Both the position numbers and the translations under genes were made by a program. From positions 1 to 47,724 of the forward strand of contig NZ_JQCF01000018.1 in assembly GCF_001438805.1 (NCBI RefSeq): a stretch of 47,724 bases of DNA. The letters are read 5' to 3'. Every line of letters starts with the position of its first letter. Within the stretch, counting starts at the first letter, position 1. Source of the DNA: Companilactobacillus kimchiensis. Lineage in GTDB: Bacteria; Bacillota; Bacilli; Lactobacillales; Lactobacillaceae. Positions 7,446 through 18,700 of the stretch are shown here, piece after piece. Below the pieces are notes generated by a model. The model made no database searches, had not been told where the DNA came from, and saw nothing but the letters and a program-made list of their open reading frames with translations.

Positions 7446-8450
7446 TTATTTATCCAAATTAAATCTGATCAAAGTTTTGGCAGCATCCAAAACAGTTTGT
7501 TCTGGTGTGTGTTGAGTCCAACCCAAATCATTTTCAGCAGCGGCAGTCGTGTGACTGTACTTTCTATCTAGGATTGGTACCAAGGCTCTCAAACTAGGAA
7601 CAAATCTGGCTAAGAATTTTGTCCCCCAGTTAGGTAAAATTCTAATTTTGAGTTTCTTATATGGGAAGTTAATTTGATAAACCTTGGTAACTCCAGCCAT
7701 AGGAATCTTTTGTGAAGCAGCTAAATATCTTTTACCGATTGCACTGGGATTTTCGAAAGCCAAACGGTGTAATCTAGCCAAATCGCGAACATCTGATACT
7801 TCTAAGTCAACATTAGGAATTACTGGTAGGCCCTTTAGTAGTTGCAACATAATGCGGTTAGAACTGACAGCCTTCTCTGACAAAATTGGTCCAAAGATAG
7901 CACCTGGCAAAATAGTTGTTAATTCCAAATCATTTTCGTTGGCAAATTCCCAAGCAGCCTTTTCGGATTCAACTTTTGAAATCCGATATGGATCAAGATC
8001 TGGATTATCAACATCAGTCCAGAATGATTCATCCAAGGTTTCGGTACTGCCACTTTCAGGAGTCGAAGCAGCCTGTGAACTAGTCATAACAACACGTTTC
8101 ACTCCAGCATCTTTAGCAGCTTTCAGGACAGTTAAAGTACCATTTTTAGCAACACTAACCAATTCTTCAACTGATTGTGTGCCATTGCCCATTGGTGAAG
8201 CCACGTGGATCACGCCATCAGCACCCTTGATATTCTCAACCCAATTCTTATCACTAGTTAAATCAGCCTCAAAGAAACTCAAATTCTCAATTTCATCCTC
8301 AGAGACAGCTCCAGCAATTTCTTTCTTCAACCAGTCAGCTTTTTTCATGGAACGTAAGCTAGTACTTACTTGATAACCAGCTTGTAGAAAATCAACGATG
8401 ACCCAACCAGCAACGAAACCTGTTCCACCTGTTACAACGACTTTTTTCAT
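7446..8450 (-). CDS. NAD(P)-dependent epimerase/reductase (extended SDR)
   Basis: 334 residues. The Rossmann motif VTGGTGFVAGW (about 6-16) and catalytic Y155-x-x-x-K159 place it in the extended SDR group, closest in style to dihydroflavonol/cinnamoyl-CoA-type aldehyde or ketone reductases. The start was moved to the ATG at 8450, which has AGAGGA seven bases upstream; the longer frame adds 11 residues without a ribosome site. A textbook promoter overlaps a dyad shared with the divergent tetR gene, so it is probably induced when the TetR protein binds its ligand. Confidence 0.88.
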   Translation of the reverse strand: MKKVVVTGGTGFVAGWVIVDFLQAGYQVSTSLRSMKKADWLKKEIAGAVSEDEIENLSFFEADLTSDKNWVENIKGADGVIHVASPMGNGTQSVEELVSVAKNGTLTVLKAAKDAGVKRVVMTSSQAASTPESGSTETLDESFWTDVDNPDLDPYRISKVESEKAAWEFANENDLELTTILPGAIFGPILSEKAVSSNRIMLQLLKGLPVIPNVDLEVSDVRDLARLHRLAFENPSAIGKRYLAASQKIPMAGVTKVYQINFPYKKLKIRILPNWGTKFLARFVPSLRALVPILDRKYSHTTAAAENDLGWTQHTPEQTVLDAAKTLIRFNLDK

Positions 8451-8474
8451 AATTATGTCCTCTTGTTTGTTTAA

Positions 8475-8526
8475 TTTAGACAAATAATACTATCAACTGT
8501 CTAAAATGTCAAACAAATGCTATAAT
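8475..8526. promoter_or_regulatory. divergent promoters with TetR-type operator
   Basis: On the minus strand TTGACA (8507-8512) and TATTAT (8484-8489) are separated by exactly 17 bp and drive the SDR gene. On the plus strand an extended -10 TGCTATAAT (8518-8526) drives tetR. The dyad TTTAGACA (8475-8482) / TGTCTAAA (8498-8505), with a 15-base spacer, covers the SDR -10 and adjoins the tetR promoter, a natural place for autorepression and SDR repression. Confidence 0.75.
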
Positions 8527-8547
8527 TATTTTTGGAGGAACTATCTC

Positions 8548-9189
8548 ATGACACCTAAAGAAGAACTAATTATCAAGTTTAACCGTATTATTTTGATTCA
8601 AGGTTTCAGCACTTTTTCAATGGTTGAACTTGCCAAAATGGCTGATATCAGTCGTGCCAAGCTATATTTATATTTTAAAAACAAAGACGAAATCGTCGCT
8701 GCCGTAGTTAAACGACATCTAGATTTTATCCAAAAAAATCCCATCCCCAAAACTGCTGAGGATGAGAACTTACTAACAACTATTTTAAATTCCCTACTAT
8801 TAATTGGATCAACCTCTGAATTATTCGAAAATGAATTAAAGCAAAAGTATCCTCAACTATATCAAGATTTTCATCATGGTTATGACAACTACTTCAAAAA
8901 TCTCAAAACCTACTACCAAAATGCCCAAACCAATAAATTGATTATTGATAATATCTCAGCAGGTTTTCTGATCTTTCAAAATAGAATCAATATTCATGGC
9001 ATCTTAGACAGTGTTCAGGACAATCAAATCACTCTTGAAAAGGGCGAGAAATATTTAAGAGAATACTTTATTTATCAAACTCATTCGTTGCTTGTTAATC
9101 CAAATGTTGTAGCATCTGATGATGTTAAAAAGTTTCAAAAAACTATCATTACTGAATATTATGGAACCTATTCAATGTTTGATCATTAA
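8548..9189 (+). CDS. TetR family transcriptional regulator
   Basis: 213 residues. N-terminal HTH (about 20-60, [21 protein letters not shown]) followed by a helical ligand domain with no recognisable specificity. The start was moved to the ATG at 8548, behind GGAGG, instead of a codon 42 bases upstream that lies in the promoter. It is divergent from the SDR reductase and likely represses it, and perhaps the aldo/keto reductase downstream, until an aldehyde-like or other small effector binds. Confidence 0.88.
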   Translation: MTPKEELIIKFNRIILIQGFSTFSMVELAKMADISRAKLYLYFKNKDEIVAAVVKRHLDFIQKNPIPKTAEDENLLTTILNSLLLIGSTSELFENELKQKYPQLYQDFHHGYDNYFKNLKTYYQNAQTNKLIIDNISAGFLIFQNRINIHGILDSVQDNQITLEKGEKYLREYFIYQTHSLLVNPNVVASDDVKKFQKTIITEYYGTYSMFDH

Positions 9190-9272
9190 ATATTGAACTA
9201 TACAATTTGGCTAATGAAATTAAAGAAGTTATAATTAAGCTATCAGAAATCACAAAAGGAGCTCCTTATACA

Positions 9273-10682
9273 ATGGAAAAACGAATTAAAGGTTCATGTA
9301 CATCAATTTTAGTCGGAAAAAAGGCTTCAATTGACGGTTCAACAATTATTTCAAGAAATGATGATGGTCACGAAGCACTTGATCCTCAACGCTTTGTCGT
9401 TATCAATCCTGATGACCAACCTACAGAATATACATCAGTTATTAGCAAAGTTAAGGTTGACCTACCTGACAAGCCATTACGTTATACTTCAATTCCTAAC
9501 TCAATTTTAACAAATGGTATCTGGCCTGCAGCCGGAATCAACAGTGACAATGTTGCAATGTCAGCTACTGAAACTATCACTACTAACTCACGTGTTCTTG
9601 GACTTGACCCCTTTGTTGAAGGTGGACTTGGTGAAGAAGACCTTGTTACCGTAGTACTTCCTTACATTACTAGTGCCCGTGATGGTGTTAAACGTTTAGG
9701 TGAATTGCTTGAACAATATGGTACTTACGAACCAAATGGTATTTCATTTGCCGATAATGATGAAGTTTGGTGGTTAGAAACAATTGGTGGACACCACTGG
9801 GCCGCTGTTCGTATTCCTGATGATGCCTATGTTGTGGCACCTAACCGTATGAATATCGACAAATTTGACTTCGACTCTGACGATACACTTTGCTCAGATG
9901 ACTTGAAAGAAATGATCGATAAAAATAGCTTGAACCCTGACTTTAAGAAATATAATTTGAGACATATCTTTGGTAGTTCTTCTATTAAAGATACTGTTTA
10001 CAACAACCCTCGTGCTTGGTCAGGTCAAAAATTCTTCAGTCCTGATGACACACCAGATGATCCAATGAACCAAGATCTACCATTCATCTGCCATGCTAAC
10101 CGTAAGATCTCAATTGAAGATGTAAAATTTGTTTTGAGTTCTCACTTTGAAAATACTAAGTATGACGTTTACGGTTCTGGTACTGAAGCTGAAAAGAAAC
10201 TCTTCCGTCCTATTGGTATCAACAGAAACCACGACGTTCATATTTTACAAATTAGAAACAATGTTCCGGCAGAAATCGCTGGTATTCATTGGTTAGCTTA
10301 TGGTGCCAATACTTTCAATACAGTTGTTCCTTTCTACACAAACGTTAAAGACACACCTGCTCAATACAAGAATGCCACTGGTAAATTTGATCTTAATAAC
10401 ATGTACTGGTTAAGTTGTACAACTGCTTTGTTAGGTGATACTGACTATGACTTGTATGTCGATATGAGAAATGATTATGAACTTGATGCGATGAGTGCTT
10501 ACCGTCAAATTCAAAATGATACTGATGCCGATATTAAGAGCCAAAAGAAAGTTAAAAAATATTTGGAAGATGCTAATGAAAAATTGGCTAACACAGCTTT
10601 CGAATTACAAACTAAGTTGCTTGGCGACATGGTAACAATGGGTTCTGAACACATGAAGCTACGTTACAACTTGAATGACTAA
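9273..10682 (+). CDS. pepD: C69-family dipeptidase
   Basis: 469 residues, the usual size of lactic acid bacterial PepD-type dipeptidases (N-terminal nucleophile fold, peptidase family C69). The predicted nucleophile is Cys9 in KGSCTSILV, exposed after removal of a short propeptide. [14 protein letters not shown] and the [21 protein letters not shown] region are family-typical. It is cytoplasmic and completes peptide breakdown to amino acids. The start at 9273 has AAAGGAG upstream; the frame extends further but without a site. A terminator follows. Confidence 0.92.
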   Translation: MEKRIKGSCTSILVGKKASIDGSTIISRNDDGHEALDPQRFVVINPDDQPTEYTSVISKVKVDLPDKPLRYTSIPNSILTNGIWPAAGINSDNVAMSATETITTNSRVLGLDPFVEGGLGEEDLVTVVLPYITSARDGVKRLGELLEQYGTYEPNGISFADNDEVWWLETIGGHHWAAVRIPDDAYVVAPNRMNIDKFDFDSDDTLCSDDLKEMIDKNSLNPDFKKYNLRHIFGSSSIKDTVYNNPRAWSGQKFFSPDDTPDDPMNQDLPFICHANRKISIEDVKFVLSSHFENTKYDVYGSGTEAEKKLFRPIGINRNHDVHILQIRNNVPAEIAGIHWLAYGANTFNTVVPFYTNVKDTPAQYKNATGKFDLNNMYWLSCTTALLGDTDYDLYVDMRNDYELDAMSAYRQIQNDTDADIKSQKKVKKYLEDANEKLANTAFELQTKLLGDMVTMGSEHMKLRYNLND

Positions 10683-10695
10683 TCAGAAATATTCT

Positions 10696-10727
10696 AAAAG
10701 GCTGGCAAATTATTGTCAGCTTTTTTT
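10696..10727 (+). terminator. terminator after the dipeptidase
   Basis: GCTGGCAA pairs with TTGTCAGC around ATTA, followed by seven T. Confidence 0.88.
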
Positions 10728-10739
10728 ATTGTGTTTTTA

Positions 10740-10769
10740 CGAACATATGTTCTAAATGAATGATATACT
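10740..10769 (+). promoter_or_regulatory. SOS (LexA/DinR) box and promoter of sbcDC
   Basis: CGAACATATGTTCT (10740-10753) matches the Gram-positive LexA box CGAAC-N4-GTTCG at all but the last base. A TATACT -10 with an upstream TG (10761-10769) follows, so the box occupies the -35 region. LexA binding there would block transcription until DNA damage. Confidence 0.8.
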
Positions 10770-10831
10770 TTAAATAATTCTTAGATACAGGATATGTTTT
10801 GATACAATTAACTCAAATGGAGGGATTTGAA

Positions 10832-12022
10832 ATGAAACTATTACATACTGCCGATTGGCATATCGGTCGAACCCTTAACGGATACTCACTTTTAGATGAG
10901 CAAGAACATGCCTTTGATCAGATTTTACAGATAGCTAAAGACGAAAAAGTCGATGGAATCGTTATTGCCGGAGATATTTACGATCGAGCTGTTCCTAACC
11001 CTGAAGCTGTTACTGCCCTAAATGAAATGTTCCGCCAAATAAATTTAAAAAACCAGATACCCATTTATGCGATTTCTGGTAATCACGACAGTGCCAAACG
11101 TCTAAATTATGGTCGTGATTGGATGGAATTCACTAATTTCCACTTAAATACTTTACTCAAAGAAGCTTTTACACCAGTTGAAACTGACGACGTGCAAATC
11201 TTTATGTTGCCATTTTTCGACCCTTTGGATGCCCGTGTTTACTATCATAATCAAGGTATGTCTGAGGACGAGGCCAAAAAGATCACCACTATTGGTGCTG
11301 CGATGGAATTAGTTGTCTCTGACATGGTCAAACTATTCGACCCTAAGAAAAAACACCTCTTGATCACTCATTTTGCCGTTACTGCTGATGGTCAAGACGA
11401 TGACCATCTCACTAGTGAAACAACTTCAAAGGTTGGTGGTTTAGCAACCTTAACTGCCAGTCAATTCAAAGATTTTGATTACGTCATGTTAGGCCATATC
11501 CATACTCGTTTCGCTTCTCCAAGTGATACGGTCAGATATTCTGGTAGTCCCGTCAAATTCAACATCAAAGAAGCCCGTCTTAAAAATAAAGGTAAAGGTG
11601 TTGATATCGTAACTATCAGTGATTCCACCATTAAAGAAGATTATCGTCCCCTCACCCCTAAAACAGATTTGATTGTTTTAGAAGAAGATTGGGATACTCT
11701 TTGTGACGCTGAATTTTACAAGCAACAACCAGTTAATAAGGACTGGTTCGCAATTACTATTAAAAACTTTGACCGGAGTGAACACGCCCAGACTAACATT
11801 CGGGCTGAACTCCAAAAACGTTATGGCACGATTATTGAACTTGATTACCAAGTTGACTCTAATAATTCTGAATTTACCAATGTGACAACCAATATCAGTG
11901 AAATCAGTCCTGAAGATACCGTTGGACAATTTTTCAAATCTATCACCGGTAAAGATCTATCCGCTCCACAAATGTCACTGGTTGAAAATATCTTTAATGA
12001 AGTTGAAAGGGAGAAAAAATGA
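10832..12022 (+). CDS. sbcD: exonuclease SbcCD, nuclease subunit SbcD
   Basis: 396 residues, the Mre11-like Mn-dependent nuclease of the SbcCD complex, which opens hairpins and trims double-strand ends. Phosphoesterase motifs are all present near the N terminus: DWHIGR, GDIYDR, GNHDSAK, then LLITHF and GHIHTRF. The start was set at the ATG at 10832, with GGAGGG upstream; the longer frame begins at a TTG without a site. Its stop overlaps the sbcC start (ATGA), so the two are translationally coupled. It lies downstream of an SOS box. Confidence 0.95.
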   Translation: MKLLHTADWHIGRTLNGYSLLDEQEHAFDQILQIAKDEKVDGIVIAGDIYDRAVPNPEAVTALNEMFRQINLKNQIPIYAISGNHDSAKRLNYGRDWMEFTNFHLNTLLKEAFTPVETDDVQIFMLPFFDPLDARVYYHNQGMSEDEAKKITTIGAAMELVVSDMVKLFDPKKKHLLITHFAVTADGQDDDHLTSETTSKVGGLATLTASQFKDFDYVMLGHIHTRFASPSDTVRYSGSPVKFNIKEARLKNKGKGVDIVTISDSTIKEDYRPLTPKTDLIVLEEDWDTLCDAEFYKQQPVNKDWFAITIKNFDRSEHAQTNIRAELQKRYGTIIELDYQVDSNNSEFTNVTTNISEISPEDTVGQFFKSITGKDLSAPQMSLVENIFNEVEREKK

Positions 12023-15000
12023 AACCAATCTACTTAGAAATGAATAACTTTGGACCACATGAACATTCAATCATTGATTTTCGTAAACTTGATGAATCAC
12101 CCATTTTCCTAATTGGTGGTGACACTGGTGCTGGGAAATCAACTATTTTTGATGCCATGACTTTTGCTCTCTTCAGCAGCACAACTAGTGATCGTGATGC
12201 CAAAGAAATGCGGAGTCAATTTGCTGAACCTAAAGATGCTACTAATGTTATTTTTTACTTCGAACAGAGTGGCAAAATTTATAAGATCGAACGAACACCG
12301 GAACAATTCTTAGCCAAAAAAAGTGGCACTGGAACTACTAAAAAGATTCCCACTGCCGATCTATCTGTTGTTGAAGATGTTGGTGGAATTGAAATTGAAA
12401 GTATCGCAACCAAACCCGTCGACGTTGGTCATGCCATTACCGAGATATTAAACCTCAATGCTGACCAGTTTAAAAAGATCATTCTATTACCTCAAAATGA
12501 TTTTTCCGAATTTTTAAAATCAAATACTACTGATAAAGAAAAAATCCTTAAAAAGATTTTTGGTACACAATTATTTACTGACTTTACTACCCAGCTGAAA
12601 GTTCATTATGATGAAGCCAACGCCAAATCAACTAACTTTAACAGCAATCTAAAATCTCAAACTGAATCAACCATTTGGACTGACGATGAACAAGTGAAAA
12701 TGGCTGCTACACCAAATGATCAATTAGTAACCGTTATTACTGATTATCTTAAACAACGCCAAGATAAATTAACCGCCGCTGATGAAGCTCAAAAGATTGC
12801 TGATGGAGCCTGGAAAAAGTCTGATAAGAATTACCACGCTGCTCAAGAATTACAAAAACAATTTGATAATTTAGCTGAATCAAAACAAAACTATCAAACT
12901 AATATTGTTGAAAAAGCTACTGATATTAAAGATAAACAAACCCATGTTGCTGAATTAACTTGGGCCCAACCATTACGAGAAACTGTCCGTGATTTGGATC
13001 GTACAAAAGCTGAACAAGCTGAAACTACTAAGAATGAACAAAAAATTTCAGCTGAACTCAAAAATTCTGAAGCAAAATTAAAACAAGATCAAACTAATTT
13101 AAATACCTTAACTTCTCAAATTGATACTTTTGAAGATAAAAATAAACAGGCCCAGAAATTAACCGTCTTGATTACTAAAGCTCAAGATGTCGAAAAAATC
13201 CAAATTGAATTACAGGGTTTAAAACCACAATTAACTAAGGCTGAAGCAGCTGTTAAAAAACAAACTACCAATCTCGAAACCCTAAAACAACAGATCACCA
13301 CCAAGAGTAGTGATGCAATTTCGACTGATAATCTCACAGCTCAAAAAGACAGTTTGGTAAAAGAAAAAGACAACTTAATTGATACACTCCAACCTTTGGA
13401 AAATAACCGTAATACTACAGTTGCCGATGTCCAACAATTACAAAAACGACTCGACAGTTTGACGGCCGACTTGAAAATTAAACAAACTAAACTGACCGAT
13501 GCAAAGACTGATTATCAGGCCAAAATCCAAACTCGCCAAGAATTAATGATTGCTCAATTACGCCAAGAATTAACTGAAAATAAAGCTTGTCCAGTTTGTG
13601 GATCACTAGATCATCCCTTTGCTCACAATGAGGCTACTGCTGATGAAACTGAACTTCGTAAATCAATGGATGAAGTTGATAATTCTCAAAAGACCTATGC
13701 TGCAGCTGACAATGCTGTCAAAACTCTCCAAGAAAATCTTGATACTCTTTCAGCTGAATTTTCCGAGAAACAACAAACAGCTGTTGCTGCTTTAAGGGAA
13801 CTTTCTTCAAAATATACTGAATTATATGATCAAGTATCCATTAAATTACCATTAGCCTTTGATTTGAATATTATCAAGAATAACTATCAAGTTAAAATTG
13901 ACGACTTAGACCAACAGATCAAAAACGCACAAAAATTAGCTAAAGAAATCAAAAATTTAGAGCAACAACAAGCCAAAGCTCAAGAAATTTTAAATCAAGC
14001 CACTTCACAATTTGATAAATTATCAACTCAATACCAAACGCGAACTAATGACTATCAAACTAAATTAAAATCATTAGACAATCCTGATATTTCCAGTCAA
14101 GAATTGATCGAACAACAAAATGAATTATCTAAGGCTTATACTGATTTCCAAAAATCACTCAAGACTGCTCAAAATATTCTGAACGATGCTGAAAAGAAAT
14201 TTAGTAATACACAAATCCGTCTAACAGATATTCAAGCTACTTTGAAGAATCAAACTGAGGCTGTTAAAACATTATCTGAAACATTAACCAAAGCTTTAAC
14301 TGCTGATGATGCTAAAACAAATGACTATGATGTCTTAGATAATTGGATCTTGGAGCTTAGCCAAAATAAATTAACTGGTTTGCAAAATACTATTGCTAGT
14401 TACAATAAGGAAAAAGAATTACTCAAAGCTGCTATCGAAAAAGTTCAAATTGAATTAATTGATATTAAACAACCAGATTTACCGGCCTTAAAACAAATCA
14501 ACAATAATAATGAGGCTAAACGTACTGCGGCTATCCAAATATCAGCTACTGCTGAAAAAGACTTTTCTAATGCCCAAGCATCGTTTGAAAAGGTCAAAAA
14601 CATCATGCAACAACAAGGTGCTTTTGCCAAAGAATTAGCCGCTATTACTAGTCTTTACAATATTGTTAATGGTAAAGATGGCAACGATAGTAAATTAAAA
14701 CTAGAAACTTATGTGGTTCAAAATTATCTACAAAGAATTTTAGTTTACGCTAATATGACCTTCTTAAACCGTCTATCACATAACCGTTATCAATTTGTCC
14801 TTTCCAAGGAAAGCTCAAACAAACAACGTGATCGAGGATTGGATATCAATATTTACGACCGTGAAACTGATTCCGTCCGTTCATCTAATACTTTATCTGG
14901 TGGTGAAACCTTCATTGCTGCTCTTTCAATTGCTCTATCACTTAGCGAAGTTGTTCAATCATCTGCCAATGGTGTGCAAATCGATGCCCTCTTTGTTGAT

Positions 15001-15186
15001 GAAGGTTTCGGATCACTTGATGATGAAACTTTAAAGAGTGCTATGGAAGCCCTAGAAGAAATCGGTAAAAATAGAATGGTTGGTGTTATCAGCCACATTG
15101 AATCAATGAAACAAAGTATTGGTCAACAATTGCTCGTTAAGAAAACCGGTAATGGTAAGAGTACCATCGAATTAATCTCCAAATAA
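12019..15186 (+). CDS. sbcC: exonuclease SbcCD, ATPase subunit SbcC
   Basis: 1055 residues, Rad50-like SMC-family ATPase. Walker A GDTGAGKST is at 34-42, and the zinc hook CPVC (C524, C527) sits in the centre of a long Gln/Lys/Glu-rich coiled coil. The ABC signature NTLSGGETF and Walker B ALFVDEGFGSLDDE are near the C terminus. It partners SbcD in end processing and hairpin cleavage. The coiled-coil codons are very A-rich, but the frame is intact. Confidence 0.95.
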   Translation: MKPIYLEMNNFGPHEHSIIDFRKLDESPIFLIGGDTGAGKSTIFDAMTFALFSSTTSDRDAKEMRSQFAEPKDATNVIFYFEQSGKIYKIERTPEQFLAKKSGTGTTKKIPTADLSVVEDVGGIEIESIATKPVDVGHAITEILNLNADQFKKIILLPQNDFSEFLKSNTTDKEKILKKIFGTQLFTDFTTQLKVHYDEANAKSTNFNSNLKSQTESTIWTDDEQVKMAATPNDQLVTVITDYLKQRQDKLTAADEAQKIADGAWKKSDKNYHAAQELQKQFDNLAESKQNYQTNIVEKATDIKDKQTHVAELTWAQPLRETVRDLDRTKAEQAETTKNEQKISAELKNSEAKLKQDQTNLNTLTSQIDTFEDKNKQAQKLTVLITKAQDVEKIQIELQGLKPQLTKAEAAVKKQTTNLETLKQQITTKSSDAISTDNLTAQKDSLVKEKDNLIDTLQPLENNRNTTVADVQQLQKRLDSLTADLKIKQTKLTDAKTDYQAKIQTRQELMIAQLRQELTENKACPVCGSLDHPFAHNEATADETELRKSMDEVDNSQKTYAAADNAVKTLQENLDTLSAEFSEKQQTAVAALRELSSKYTELYDQVSIKLPLAFDLNIIKNNYQVKIDDLDQQIKNAQKLAKEIKNLEQQQAKAQEILNQATSQFDKLSTQYQTRTNDYQTKLKSLDNPDISSQELIEQQNELSKAYTDFQKSLKTAQNILNDAEKKFSNTQIRLTDIQATLKNQTEAVKTLSETLTKALTADDAKTNDYDVLDNWILELSQNKLTGLQNTIASYNKEKELLKAAIEKVQIELIDIKQPDLPALKQINNNNEAKRTAAIQISATAEKDFSNAQASFEKVKNIMQQQGAFAKELAAITSLYNIVNGKDGNDSKLKLETYVVQNYLQRILVYANMTFLNRLSHNRYQFVLSKESSNKQRDRGLDINIYDRETDSVRSSNTLSGGETFIAALSIALSLSEVVQSSANGVQIDALFVDEGFGSLDDETLKSAMEALEEIGKNRMVGVISHIESMKQSIGQQLLVKKTGNGKSTIELISK

Positions 15187-15215
15187 AAAAGCACCCTTTT
15201 TGGGAATGCTGTTTT
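15185..15215 (+). terminator. terminator after sbcC
   Basis: AGCA-CCC pairs with GGG-AA-TGCT around a T-rich loop and is followed by GTTTT. The stem is short with a small bulge, so it is probably moderate in strength. Confidence 0.65.
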
Positions 15216-15279
15216 ACTATCTTATGTAGTTATCGTTCGTTGCTCTGTACCTATAAGTACCTTATACGCCGTTTCTTTA

Positions 15280-15308
15280 TTGACAGCGTGTTTACTACGT
15301 GGTATTCT
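15280..15308 (+). promoter_or_regulatory. promoter of the 105-residue gene
   Basis: TTGACA (15280-15285), a 17-bp spacer and TATTCT (15303-15308). The leader would be about 60 bases before TAGGAGG and the ATG at 15375, showing that this gene is transcribed separately from sbcDC. Confidence 0.75.
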
Positions 15309-15374
15309 AATTGAGTACCGAAGTGTTTTCTATAAAGGACTTATAAGCACATACATAATTTAGGAGGATTAATC

Positions 15375-15692
15375 ATGTCAAGAAATAGAGTATTCCAACC
15401 TGTAATCGCAACTTATCTACAAACCGATGGTGCTAATCATTCTGACACCATCGAATTCAAAATCTCCTACGGCTATGAGATTGAGAACCCTAATCCCGTT
15501 TTCAAGGTTCAAATGGTAGGTGACGGAAAAATCAAGGGTCGACAAGCTCCTAGTTATAGTGACGGGGACTTTGATAAAATAGTAGAAATAAAATCTCAAT
15601 TAAAAAAAGAATTTGATAAAACTGACAAAAGAGTCCGCGATGGTGAATTTGAAATTCCAGGCGTAACAACTGCCGAATCAAAGTTTTTATAA
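15375..15692 (+). CDS. uncharacterised 105-residue protein
   Basis: A soluble protein with no signal peptide, membrane helix or motif I recognise. It is rich in charged residues, with a basic/acidic helix around IKSQLKKEFDKTDKRVRDGE. It has its own strong promoter, a strong TAGGAGG site and its own terminator, so it is a real monocistronic gene. Position after sbcDC does not imply a link, as a terminator separates them. Confidence 0.75.
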   Translation: MSRNRVFQPVIATYLQTDGANHSDTIEFKISYGYEIENPNPVFKVQMVGDGKIKGRQAPSYSDGDFDKIVEIKSQLKKEFDKTDKRVRDGEFEIPGVTTAESKFL

Positions 15693-15724
15693 TCTGTTCT
15701 ATTAATCATTAAATATTTCCAAAT

Positions 15725-15755
15725 AAAAAAGCATCCCTAAATGGGATGCTTTTTC
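15725..15755. terminator. bidirectional terminator between the small gene and carB
   Basis: AAAAGCATCCC pairs with GGGATGCTTTT around TAAAT. A and T runs flank both sides, and the convergent genes end on each side. Confidence 0.9.
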
Positions 15756-15759
15756 TGTT

Positions 15760-18700
15760 CTATAAAGGATTAACACTGATAAAACGTTTCTCTAATACTT
15801 TCAATATAGCATTGGCAGTATCAAGTGATGTGTACAGTGGTACTGAATTGAGGACCGCATTTTGACGAATAATATATCCATCTGAATGTTGGCTTCTACT
15901 CTCACCTAAAGTATTGATCAACAACTGAATCTTGTTGTGACTCAAGTAGTAGACAATATCTTCATCAGCTTGACCAACTTCGGGAACAACTTTAGCAGGA
16001 ATACCACATTTTGCAAAGTAATTGGCTGTTCCTTGGGTAGCTAAAATTTGGAAACCAACTTCACTGAAACGATGAGCTAAGCCACTAGCTTCTTTCTTAT
16101 CATTATCATTGACGGTGATCAAAACATTTCCGGCATCTTTGATATGTTGGTTGGTAGCTTCAAAAGCTTTGTACAAGGCTTCAGTATAATCAAGTCCTGA
16201 GCCCATAACTTCACCAGTTGATTTCATCTCAGGTCCTAAAGCACTATCAACATTGTTTAATTTATTGAAGGAAAATGTTGGTGCCTTAACGTGAATCAAA
16301 CGTGATTCTGGTTCCAAACCTGGTTCTAATCCTAAGCTATTAAAGTCAGCACCAAGAATTAACTTGGTAGCAATCCGGGCCATTTGAATTCCAGTGACTT
16401 TACTCAAGAAAGGTACTGTCCGACTGGCACGTGGGTTAACTTCAATGACATAAGCTTGATTCTCATGGATAACAAATTGAATATTCATGATTCCAATACA
16501 ATTCAATTCTTTTGCCAACAATTTCGCATAAGTTACGATTTGAGCTTGAACTTCATCAGGAATATTTTGAGGTGGATAAACTGCCATCGAATCACCTGAG
16601 TGGACTCCTGAACGTTCGATATGTTCGATGATACCTGGTAACAAGACATCTTTTCCATCACTCAAGGCATCAATTTCACATTCACGACCAGTCAAATAAG
16701 TATCGATTAAAACTGGATGGTCATTAGAAACATGAACAGCTTCGTGCATATACTTGTCGAGTTCTTCATCGGATCTGACAATTTCCATAGCCCGACCACC
16801 AAGCACATAACTTGGACGGATCAAAACTGGGTAGCCAATCTTGTGGGCGACTTTCAAAGCACCCGCTTGAGAAGTAGCGGTACCACCAGCAGGTTGTGGA
16901 ATCTCCAATTTCTTGATGATTTGATCAAAGAGATCACGATCTTCAGCGCGGTTAATATCTTCAACTTGAGTACCAAGAATCTTGATACCATTTTCCTTCA
17001 ATGGTTCAGCTAAATTAACTGATGTTTGACCACCGAATTGGACGATAGCACCGATTGGTTGCTCCAAATCACAGACATTCAAGACGTCTTCCAAAGTTAA
17101 TGGTTCAAAGTAGAGTTTATCAGCTACCGAATAATCAGTTGAAACTGTTTCGGGATTATTATTGATAACAATGGCTTTGTAGCCCATTTGTTGAACCGCT
17201 CTGACGCAATGGACCGTGGAGTAATCAAACTCGATACCTTGGCCAATTCTGATTGGACCAGAACCGAGGATCAAGACAGATTTTTCAGACATTTTTTGCG
17301 ATTCATTTTCAGTTTCATAAGTACTGTAGAAATATGGAGCTTCCGCTTCAAACTCACCGGCACAAGTATCGACCATCTTGTAGGTTGGTAAAATATCACT
17401 TTGTTTTCTAAAGTGGCGAATAATATCTTCATCCAAATCATTCAAACGAGCAATTGTCTTATCTGAATAACCCAAACGCTTGGCATCGTAGACAATTTCT
17501 TTATCCAACGTTCCGTTAGTCAAAACTTTTTCATAGCTGACAATATTCTTTAACTTGGCTAAGAAATAAGGATTGATAGCCGTTAATTGATTGATAGTTT
17601 CATAAGAAACATCACGTCTCAATAATTCAGCTAGATAGAATAAACGGTCATCAGTTGGTGTTTTGACGTACTCTTCTATTTCTGACAATGGTTTGTCAGC
17701 CAAAGAATCCATAATCAAATCTTCTTGATCAATTTCGAGTGAACGAACGGCTTTTTGGAAAGCTTCTTCAATGTTACGACCCAAGGCCATAACTTCACCG
17801 GTTGCTTTCATCTGCGTTCCGATAGTTCTGTCGGCTTTGGAGAATTTATCAAAGGGCCAACGAGGAATCTTGCAGACAACATAATCCAAAGCTGGTTCAA
17901 ATTGAGCAAAAGTTTTTCCAGTGATAGGATTAACGATCTCATCTAGTGTCAAACCAACAGCAATTTTGGCTGCAATTTTAGCAATCGGATAACCAGTTGC
18001 TTTGGAGGCCAAAGCTGATGAACGACTGACCCGCGGATTAACTTCAATGATGTAATAATTGCTTGTTTTAGTATCGATGGCTAGTTGAACGTTACAGCCA
18101 CCTTCAATTTTTAAAGCTCGGATAATTTTTAAGGAAACATCACGTAATTTCTGAACTTCATTATCAGTCAAAGTCTGAATTGGTGAAACAACGATTGAAT
18201 CACCGGTATGAATTCCGACAGGATCAACATTTTCCATGTGACAAACGGCTAAGGCATTGTCGGCACTATCACGCATAACTTCGAATTCAATTTCCTTAAA
18301 GCCAGCGATACTTTGTTCGATCAAAACTTCAGTCGATGGTGAGGCCTTCAAGCCACGGTTAACAATTTCTTCTAGTTCAGCTTCATCGTGAGCCACTCCA
18401 CCACCAGTTCCACCCATGGTAAAGGCTGGACGAATGATGACTGGGAAACCTATTTTATCAACGAACTTCTTGGCATCTTTATAATTGTGAGTTGATTGTG
18501 AAGCTGGGACTGGCTCGTGAAGTTTGTTCATTAATTCCTTAAACTCTTCACGATCTTCCGCTTCATTGATGGTATCTAATTTAGTTCCGATAATTTCAAT
18601 ATCTAATTGATCCAAAATACCAGCTTGTTGCAGCTGAACTGCCATATTCAATCCAGTTTGACCACCAAGTGTGGGGATAATGGCATCAGGATGTTCCTTG

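Noticed and set aside
7684-8373. 229-residue frame antisense to the SDR gene
   Set aside because: It is a shadow of a well-supported gene, with no ribosome site and no family-like sequence.
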